Origin: CAYFPX01 sp964519895
GTDB lineage: Bacteria; Myxococcota_A; UBA796; CAJQPC01
Length of the DNA stretch: 64,000 nucleotides
Assembly: GCA_964519895.1 (NCBI GenBank)
Contig: CAZFLE010000025.1
Location: forward strand, 9,244 to 73,243
Reading direction: 5' to 3'
This document shows, piece by piece, positions 57,896 through 64,000 of the stretch. The notes under the pieces are model-generated. The model saw only the letters and a program-made list of their open reading frames with translations. It was not told the DNA's origin and searched no databases. The stretch's first letter is position 1, and the number at the start of each line of letters is the position of its first letter. The position numbers and the translations under genes are program-made.

Positions 57896-58846
57896 ATGTC
57901 CGGGTCCCGCCCAGAGGTGCCCATCCCCGCCCTGCTGTCGATCCTCGCCCTGGGCCTGAGCGCGGACGCCCAGGCGTGCAGCTGCGCCGACGAGTCCCCT
58001 GTGTCCGTGCCCGCCCACGACGCGCTTGGGGTGCCGCTGAATGTGCGCCCGATGTGGCTCTATGAGACCTCGGCGCCTCTCGACGAGGCGCTGGTGGTGC
58101 GGGAGGACACAAGCGGCGTCGCCATCGCCAGCACGACCACATGGGCCGAGAGCCGTGGGCGCCAGGGCTATGCCTTCGTGACCCTGTCCGAGCCCCTGGA
58201 CCCCGAGACCGTCTACACGGTCTCGGACGGCACCGTCGTGCATCGCTTCACCACCGGCTCCGAGCGCGACGACACCGCGCCAGACACCCCTGGCGTCACC
58301 AGCCAGCAGACCATCGCGTCCCCCGAGACCTTCGAGGTCGAGTGTGGGGTCTTCCAGACCAGCTCCTGCGGCTCCAGCGTCTTTGCCTGGGTCGACGTGG
58401 CCGCGGCCGACGAGGAGGTCCTCTACGAGGTCGAGGTGGTCCCGGACACCGATGAAGGCCTGGTGATGACGGCCTTCAGCCTGACCGACAGCATCTTCGC
58501 CGGCGAAGGCGCCTGCCTGTCCAACATGAGCCGGCTGAACCACGAGGACGGCGGCACGCTGCGAATGCGGGCGATCGATCTGGCGGGCAACGCCGGCCCT
58601 TGGACCGACGACTGGCACTTCACGCTGGACTGGCCCCAGGCCCCCGAGTGCACCGACGATCAGTCCGCCGCCAGCGAGGGCTGCGGCTGCGCGACCGGTG
58701 CGGCAGGGCCGGGAGGCCTGGCGCTCTGGCTCCTGGTGGTGCTGGGGGCGGTCCGCCGACGCGCGATTCCTAGATCTAGCCCCGCGCCCTGGTCAGGAGC
58801 TTCTGGGCCTCGGCGTGCCCCGGGTGGTGCTTCAACAGGCGCCTGA
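57896..58846 (+). CDS. Exported Cys-rich protein with MYXO-CTERM-like tail extended past the Arg cluster
   Basis: This 316-residue protein has a signal (PALLSILALGLSADAQAC), a mature part with Ig-like features (PLNVRPMWLYETSAPLDEAL; TLSEPLDPETVYTVSDGTVV) and a Cys-rich GCGCATGAAGPGG then LALWLLVVLGAVRRR, the standard tail. The frame continues 21 residues past the Arg cluster and overlaps the convergent gene by 71 bases; a TAG is present one base out of frame soon after it. The end may therefore be a frameshifted version of a normal tail. Confidence 0.72.
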   Translation: MSGSRPEVPIPALLSILALGLSADAQACSCADESPVSVPAHDALGVPLNVRPMWLYETSAPLDEALVVREDTSGVAIASTTTWAESRGRQGYAFVTLSEPLDPETVYTVSDGTVVHRFTTGSERDDTAPDTPGVTSQQTIASPETFEVECGVFQTSSCGSSVFAWVDVAAADEEVLYEVEVVPDTDEGLVMTAFSLTDSIFAGEGACLSNMSRLNHEDGGTLRMRAIDLAGNAGPWTDDWHFTLDWPQAPECTDDQSAASEGCGCATGAAGPGGLALWLLVVLGAVRRRAIPRSSPAPWSGASGPRRAPGGASTGA

Positions 58847-60068
58847 GCCGGGCCGCGGCCACGGTGGGCTTGCCCTGCTCCAGCTCCAGCCGAGCCAGGA
58901 AGAGCTGGCCTTCGGCCAGGGTGGGGTCGAACTGGTCGGCCAGCTTCAGGTACTGAAAGGCCTCCTTGAAGCGCTGCTCCTTGGGGCGTCGCTTGTCCAT
59001 GGCCAGGGCCCAGCCCAGCCAGGCCAGCGGCTCGGCTTCGCCGGGGCGCTCGCTTCGGGCCCCGCGGAAGCAGCTCAGGGCCTGGGCCGGCCGACCGGTG
59101 CTCAGCGCGGTGCGACCCAGTGCCATCAGCTCGTCGTAGCCGTGCCTTGGCCCCACGCTCGAGACCACGCTCGACGCCGAGTCGGCGTCGGACGCACTGG
59201 CCTGGGCGACACGGGCCAGGGCCTGATCGATCCGGGCCAGGATGTCCGTGGCCAGCGCGATCACCTCGGGCGGCTGGCTGTGTGGATCCGTGAAGCGCTC
59301 GTAGCGGCGGCGCATGCGCTTGGCGTACCGCTGAGCCCGCCGAGCCGGGGCCTCGAGCGGCATCGCCAGGGCCGCCCGATCCGGCACGGTGCCCAGGATG
59401 GTCAGCTCGCGACGCAGGCGCAACACCAGGCTGCGGGGGTCCTGGAGATCCACCCGCCGCTCGTGGGTGCTGCTGGCGGTCCGGGAGTCGCTCTGGGGGT
59501 TCGAGACCCCACTCATGGACCAGGTCGACTGCTCGTCGGGCTCCACGCTGTCCTGGTCCCGCCCCCTGCGGGCTCCGAGCAGTCGCCGGGCCGCGCTGCG
59601 CCGGCTGCTGAAGCCGCTGGACGTGCCCCGTGAGCTGCCGGCGTGGCTGCGACTCGTGGCGGTGTGGGACAGCGACCGGATCTGCTGGCCGAAGATCTCG
59701 CCGCCATAGACCCGCTCCAGCACCAATGGCCAGTCGCCAGTGGGCACGGGCCGCTCCATGAAGCAGGCCGCCCCGAGCTCCTGCAGGCAGCGGGTCACGA
59801 AGGCGTTGCCCGCGCGCAGAAGGGCCGAGGTGACCACGACGGGAGTCTGCTGGTGGCGCATCGAGACCCGCAGCTGTTCCAGCAGCGCGATGCCGGTGTC
59901 GCGCCCCAGGTCCAGGTCCAGGAGCACCAGCGACGGTCGACGCTCGGCCAGGAGCTCTCGGGCGGTGTCCAGGCCCTGCCGCACCTTGACCCGGTGCCCG
60001 CGGCCCCGGAGGGCCCGGCCGGCGGCTCGGCACAGATCCAGGTCCTTGCTGACCAACAGGACGTTCAC
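58776..60068 (-). CDS. Response regulator with TPR-like C-terminus
   Basis: This 430-residue cytoplasmic protein has a receiver domain (1-125: MNVLLVSKDLDL, SLVLLDLDLGRD with the phosphorylatable Asp, VVVTSALLRAG, CFMERPV in the Lys/Pro position), a long Ser/Arg-rich disordered middle and TPR-like helices (about 300-425: ALSTGRPAQALSCFRGA; LKLADQFDPTLAEGQLFLA). The divergent partner is a membrane kinase gene. The middle has unusual Ser/Arg bias and may be phosphorylated by those kinases. Confidence 0.85.
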   Translation of the reverse strand: MNVLLVSKDLDLCRAAGRALRGRGHRVKVRQGLDTARELLAERRPSLVLLDLDLGRDTGIALLEQLRVSMRHQQTPVVVTSALLRAGNAFVTRCLQELGAACFMERPVPTGDWPLVLERVYGGEIFGQQIRSLSHTATSRSHAGSSRGTSSGFSSRRSAARRLLGARRGRDQDSVEPDEQSTWSMSGVSNPQSDSRTASSTHERRVDLQDPRSLVLRLRRELTILGTVPDRAALAMPLEAPARRAQRYAKRMRRRYERFTDPHSQPPEVIALATDILARIDQALARVAQASASDADSASSVVSSVGPRHGYDELMALGRTALSTGRPAQALSCFRGARSERPGEAEPLAWLGWALAMDKRRPKEQRFKEAFQYLKLADQFDPTLAEGQLFLARLELEQGKPTVAAARLRRLLKHHPGHAEAQKLLTRARG

Positions 60069-60215
60069 GCTTCCCCCCGGGGCGCTCCGCAGGATGGTGC
60101 GGCCCTGGCGCCGGCGTCCCTATCCCGGGGATGCCCTGTCAGCGGTTTCGCGTCGGTTTCATGGGCAGAGGTCAAGGTCGCGGTCTGCCTCGCTGCGCCA
60201 CAATAGGACTCTGCA

Positions 60216-61850
60216 GTGTCTGCCGAGCCCACCAACCCGGTGTCACAGTCCTGGCCCCAAGGGACTGCCGACGCCACCTGGCAGCCCACCCGTGGGGATC
60301 AACGCTCCAGCCACGCTCTGGAGTCCGACGAGATCCTGCGCACCCGTGCCTTCCTCGTGGTCTCTGGGAGCCTGGGTGTCTTGGGGGCTGCCTGTGGCTT
60401 CCTGGTCCCGGGAGACGAGCTGGTCCGGCTGGGGTTTCAGGGCTCCGTGGTGGTCATGGTCGCGGTCTACGCCTGGTTCTACTGGCACATCCGGCACCGC
60501 GAGAACTACAGCTCGGGCAAGGCCGGGCTCGTGCTGACGGCCTGCAACCTGGCTGGCATCTCGGCGTGCGCCTACTACGGCTTCTTCTCGCCGGCCCCGA
60601 TGGTCATGATGCTGCCCATCGGGTTCTTCGGCCACAGCCGAGACGCCAGCGCCGCGACCCGCTCCTATGCGGTCGCCGCGGTCATGCTCGCGGGACCCAT
60701 GGCCCTGCTGGCCCTGGGCGTGGGCGTCGACCCGGGCTTGATCCGCGCCACGGACCTGGGGACCTTTGAGCAGGTGCTCTACGCAGCGCTGGTCCAGCTC
60801 GTCCTGGCGGCGACCTTCCTGTTGGCCCGCCTGAGTCGCAAGGCCACGGACCGCGCGGTCGTCGAGATGGAGCGGGCGTGGCGCGAGGTCCAGGAACAGG
60901 GCTGGGCCCTCGCCGAGGCCCAGGAACAGCTGGCGCGCGCCCAGCGAGGCGAAGGCGAACGGGCCGGCCAGGTGCACGGCGCCTGGCGCCTGGAGGCCCG
61001 CATCGGACAGGGCGGAATGGGCGACGTCTATGCCGCGACCCATGTGGCCAACGGCACCCGGGCCGCCCTGAAGTTCCTGGGCCGGTCGGCCCACAACCCC
61101 CGCAACCTGGCGTTGTTCCAGCGCGAGGCCGAGCTGCTGGGTGCCATCTCGTCCCCCCACGTGGTGTCCCCCTTCGAGGTCCACCTGGGCGACCCGGCGT
61201 GGCTGGCGATGGAGCTGTTGGAGGGTGAGGAGCTCGGCGACAGGCTCCGGCGCCTGCGGCGACTGTCCCTTCCAGAGACCGTCGAGGTCGTGTCCCACGC
61301 CGCCGAAGGCCTGTGGGCGGCCCACGAGGCCGGCATCGTTCACCGGGACGTGAAGCCCGGAAACCTGTTCCACGTGGGCAAGGCCCGGGCACGCCGGTGG
61401 AAGCTGGTGGACTTCGGCATCTCCAAGCTCCAGGACAGCGACTCCACGATGACCCGGGACCGACTGCTGGGCACCCCCGGGTACATGGCGCCCGAGCAGC
61501 TCCGGGGAGACGAGGTCACCGACAAGTCCGACCAGTTCGGCCTGGCCGCGGTGGCCTACCGGTGCCTGGTGGGGCGGCGGCCCTTCCACGGCCGGGATGC
61601 CCGAGGCCTGATGTACGCGACTCTGTCCAGCCAGCCGCCCCGCCCCAGGGACCACATGGACGTGCCCGAAGAGGTCGAGTGGGTCCTGGCGGTCGGGCTG
61701 GCCAAGACCCCCAAGCGCCGCTTCCCGACTATCGACGCCTTTGCCGCGGCGTTTGCCATGGCCGCCGATGGCCGCATCAGCGAGCCGGTGAAGCTCCAAG
61801 CCAAGCGCATCCTGATCAAGCGACCCTGGGGGTCGGCCCAGGAACTCTGA
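60216..61850 (+). CDS. Membrane Ser/Thr protein kinase
   Basis: This 544-residue protein has five or six membrane segments (about residues 43-205: TRAFLVVSGSLGVLGAACGF; VLTACNLAGISACAYYGFF; VAAVMLAGPMALLALGVG), a coiled-coil linker and a eukaryotic-type kinase domain (about 253-525). The kinase motifs are IGQGGMGDVY, AALKFL, HRDVKPGNL near 375, VDFGIS and GYMAPEQLRGDE. The GTG start is assigned at 60216 by the upstream context. It would sense an envelope signal through the membrane part. It ends 51 bases before selenoprotein B. Confidence 0.88.
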   Translation: MSAEPTNPVSQSWPQGTADATWQPTRGDQRSSHALESDEILRTRAFLVVSGSLGVLGAACGFLVPGDELVRLGFQGSVVVMVAVYAWFYWHIRHRENYSSGKAGLVLTACNLAGISACAYYGFFSPAPMVMMLPIGFFGHSRDASAATRSYAVAAVMLAGPMALLALGVGVDPGLIRATDLGTFEQVLYAALVQLVLAATFLLARLSRKATDRAVVEMERAWREVQEQGWALAEAQEQLARAQRGEGERAGQVHGAWRLEARIGQGGMGDVYAATHVANGTRAALKFLGRSAHNPRNLALFQREAELLGAISSPHVVSPFEVHLGDPAWLAMELLEGEELGDRLRRLRRLSLPETVEVVSHAAEGLWAAHEAGIVHRDVKPGNLFHVGKARARRWKLVDFGISKLQDSDSTMTRDRLLGTPGYMAPEQLRGDEVTDKSDQFGLAAVAYRCLVGRRPFHGRDARGLMYATLSSQPPRPRDHMDVPEEVEWVLAVGLAKTPKRRFPTIDAFAAAFAMAADGRISEPVKLQAKRILIKRPWGSAQEL

Positions 61851-61901
61851 GGGACGACCGACGCCGTGCAACGAACGGCGACCCTGGGGCATCCTGGGGG
61901 C

Positions 61902-63743
61902 ATGTGGTCCCTCCTCTCGCTCCTGGCCTGTGGCACCGACCTGCCGCCCCCTCCGCCCCCTGGCGGCGGCATCACCGCCCAGACCGACTCCGGCACCGCC
62001 CAGACAGACTCCGGCACCCCCACCGATGCCACCCTGACCGGGCCCTGCGAGGCTCCCGACTCGCTCCCCGCCGACCCGATCACGCTCTGGGGCGGGGTCG
62101 AGGACGCGCAGTCCGGGAGCTTCTACGAGCTCGCCGACCTCGAGGTGCTGGCCGACCGGGGCCTGGTGCTCGCCGTGGGCCAAGGCGGTCTGATCGTGTT
62201 CGACGTGTCGGGCGATGCGCCGACGCTGTCGGACCAGTTCCCCTGGGACGCCCAGGACCGCTTCCTGAAGCTCGAACCCCTGTCCGGGGATCGGGTGGCG
62301 GTGACGAATTGGAACGACAACTTCCGGGCGCGGCTGGCGGTGTTCGACGTCTCCGACCCCACCCTCGTCGTCGAGCGGGGCTCGTCGGATCTGACCAAGC
62401 CCGTGGGCATGGGCTGGGTCGACCCCTACCTGGCGGTGCTGGGCCTGGACGGCACCCTGACCGTGGTGGACCTCACCGACTCCGACGACCTGGTCACCGT
62501 GGCGACCGCCACCGGGCTGGCCACCCCCTACGAGCTCGAGGTGGTGGACTCGTGGGGCTACGTGGCCGATACCCAGCTGGGGCTGGTCACCGTCGACCTG
62601 TCGGACCCCACCGCGCCGATGATCGTGGGCGCCCATGACGGGGCCGTCGGGGCCTGGGACCTGGCAGCGGACGAGACGACGATCCACGTGGCCCTGGGCG
62701 GCGGTGGCGTGGCGATCTTCGACCGGGAGGACCCCGCTGCGCCAGCGCTCGTGAGCGTGATCGACGACATCGGAAGCATCGGCGGGGTCAGCGTGGCCGG
62801 CGACCTGCTGGCGGCGGTCAGCCACCAGGATCTGGTCCTGATCGACGTCTCCGATCCCAGTGCACCAAGCCCACTGGGCAAGCAGCGCAACCAGCACTTC
62901 GGCCTGGCGGTCGAGCTGACCGACGAGCGGGTCTACGTGGCGGACTGGGGCTACATGTCGGTCTGGGACCACGACCGGTCGATCGTGTCCCCAGAGGCCG
63001 ACATCGAGTCGTCCACCCTCTACTTCTACGATGGGGATGGCACGCGGGCCCTCGAGGTGACCAACCTGGGTGCCGACACACTGACGCTGACCGGCGCAGA
63101 GGTCAGCGACCCCCGGCTCGCCTTCCACGCCGACGAGCTGGCGCTGGCCCCGGGTGAGTCCACAGACGTGGTCCTGAGCTTTGTCGACGACGGGAGCGAG
63201 ACACCCCTGGACGCCGAGCTCTGCCTGGCCACCAACGACCCCGACGAGCCCGTGGTCACCGTGCCGGTGGTCGCCACCAGCGACGAAGGGGTCTCCGTGC
63301 TCGCGGTGGGCCAGCCGGCCCCGGACTTCACCCTGGAGGACCTGGACGGCAACGTGCACCGGCTGTCCGACCAGCTGGGCCACCCGGTGGTGCTGGTCTG
63401 GTTCGCGACCTGGTGACCGATCTGTCCGTCCGAGGTCTCGGACGTCGAACAGTCGGTGTGGCAGACCTACAAGGACGACGGCCTGGTGGTCTGGGGCATG
63501 GCGGGCCAGGACGAGAGCGTAGACAACCTGGTCTATTTCCGCGACGCGCTGGGCATCAGCTTTCCCATCCTGGTGGACCCCGGGGGTCGGGTCTACGCCG
63601 AGTACGAGGTCCTGAACCGCTTCCCGACCGCGGCGTATCCAGCGGACTACATCATCGACTCCGCGGGGGTCGTGGCGTACGTCAGCAACGGGTACGAGCC
63701 AGACGAGTGGCTGCCGATCCTGGAGGAGGAGTTGGGGCTCTGA
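61902..63743 (+). CDS. Selenoprotein B: paralogous LVIVD-propeller lipoprotein with Sec-containing thioredoxin/peroxiredoxin-like domain
   Basis: This lipoprotein (MWSLLSLLAC, then Pro/Thr linker) has LVIVD-type propeller repeats (GGLIVFDVSGDAPTLSD; LAVFDVSDPTLVVERG; GLVTVDLSDPTAPMIVG; DLVLIDVSDPSAP), an ASH/HYDIN-like domain, and a thioredoxin-fold end starting VGQPAPDFTLEDLDGN. The frame meets TGA at 63414-63416 after HPVVLVWFATW and continues as PICPSEVSDVEQSVWQTYK, with GLVVWGMAGQD, ISFPILVDPGGR and YPADYIIDSAGV, to TGA at 63743. TGA thus codes Sec in U-P-I-C at residue 505 of 613, the same residue number as in selenoprotein A. The domain order is the same and the SECIS-like hairpin is nearly identical. 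Confidence 0.87.
63417..63460 (+). promoter_or_regulatory. Candidate bacterial SECIS hairpin
   Basis: CGTCCG (63427-63432), loop AGGTCT (63433-63438) and CGGACG (63439-63444) form a six-pair perfect stem; the loop begins 16 bases after the TGA, the same spacing and the same loop as in selenoprotein A. The coding strand keeps these bases although flanking codons differ between the two genes. Confidence 0.82.
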
Positions 63744-63774
63744 GCTGCCGGTGCCGGGGCTGAGCGCCCTGGCG

Positions 63775-63879
63775 CCACTCCGGCGACTGGCGCGGCGCCA
63801 GGCCGGGTTGTGGCGCAATTCCGTGCCACTCCGGCGACTGGCGCGGCGCCAGGCCGGGTTGTGGCGCAATTCCGTGCCA
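63775..63879. repeat. 51-bp tandem repeat array 3, left part
   Basis: Two full copies (63775-63825 and 63826-63876) and the first three bases of a third precede the N run. The unit has an inverted repeat CTGGCGC-G-GCGCCAG and a second weaker one around TGGCGCAATTCCGTGCCA. The sequence is unrelated to arrays 1 and 2 although the period is identical. Nothing else lies between the selenoprotein stop (63743) and here. Confidence 0.92.
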
Positions 63880-63979
63880 NNNNNNNNNNNNNNNNNNNNN
63901 NNNNNNNNNNNNNNNNNNNNNNNNNNNNNNNNNNNNNNNNNNNNNNNNNNNNNNNNNNNNNNNNNNNNNNNNNNNNNNN
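63880..63979. other. Assembly gap (100 N)
   Basis: Exactly 100 N, a conventional gap length. It interrupts the 51-bp array, so the true number of copies is unknown and the gap was probably caused by the repeat. Confidence 0.95.
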
Positions 63980-64000
63980 CTCCGGCGACTGGCGCAGCGC
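63980..64000. repeat. 51-bp tandem repeat array 3, right part
   Basis: CTCCGGCGACTGGCGCAGCG after the gap is the array 3 unit again, with A in place of G in the hairpin arm. The array therefore continues past the window. Confidence 0.85.

Noticed and set aside
43788..63743. Genome-wide recoding of TGA to Trp or Gly
   Set aside because: TGA ends many clear genes here, including ATGA and GTGA overlaps in operons and the last codon of selenoprotein B itself.
60243..63869. Long open frame (over 1200 codons) on the minus strand across the kinase and selenoprotein B
   Set aside because: High GC leaves long antisense frames free of stops. The translation is His/Val/Gln-rich with no domain, and the plus strand encodes well-defined proteins.

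Overview
The window is about 64 kb of very GC-rich bacterial chromosome, densely coded on both strands. It ends in a 100-base run of N inside a tandem repeat, so it comes from a draft or metagenome assembly. The gene content points to Myxococcota or a related former deltaproteobacterial lineage: a DUF2330 protein, tripartite C-terminal tails of the MYXO-CTERM kind, PEGA proteins, eukaryotic-type Ser/Thr kinases, and about fourteen lipoproteins that often carry Asp/Thr-rich linkers just after the lipobox. This placement is inference; no rRNA or tRNA gene was seen.

Layout. 1-9.1 kb: partial sulfatase-superfamily lipoprotein, clpB, DUF2330 surface protein, a multi-PH-domain membrane protein, an MDR oxidoreductase and a small lipoprotein. 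9.2-19.9 kb: DUF5916 protein, a 51-bp repeat array, a thioesterase/EEP/lipoprotein operon, a degenerate GGDEF regulator, a ferredoxin, a PEGA protein, an IPT/TIG lipoprotein and an FAD-linked oxidase. 19.9-25.1 kb: ECF sigma factor with a membrane partner, then an acyltransferase/atypical SDR operon. 25.2-33.4 kb: four overlapping genes for cation/proton traffic (antiporter, TrkA, a 1492-residue antiporter fusion, an MscS-like channel). 33.5-43.7 kb: phosphoesterases, lipoproteins, a mobile-element-like island with a second 51-bp array, an SecD-P1-like protein, paired isocitrate-dehydrogenase-like genes and a lamin-tail surface protein. 43.8-51.9 kb: a run of secreted-protein genes led by a selenoprotein, with c-type haem motifs and a DUF1501 protein. 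52-61.9 kb: a fatty acid hydroxylase, a 190-bp palindrome, a GreA-like protein, a beta-helix lipoprotein, two protein kinases and a response regulator. 61.9-64 kb: a second selenoprotein and a third 51-bp array.

The main discovery is a pair of paralogous lipoproteins (43788-45614 and 61902-63743) that look truncated at TGA but continue in frame into a complete thioredoxin/peroxiredoxin-like domain. In each, the TGA lies at the first position of a U-P-x-C redox motif, at residue 505. Each TGA is followed 16 nt later by a hairpin with an AGGTCT loop, the pattern of a bacterial SECIS. The rest of the product is an LVIVD-type beta-propeller plus an ASH/HYDIN-like domain, so these appear to be cell-surface selenoproteins that standard gene calling would split or truncate.

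Many genes are translationally coupled through ATGA, GTGA or TGATG overlaps, which makes TGA an ordinary stop codon in this genome and rules out general recoding. The repeat elements (three arrays with an identical 51-bp period, a 190-bp palindrome and an element bounded by inverted repeats) all sit between gene 3' ends.
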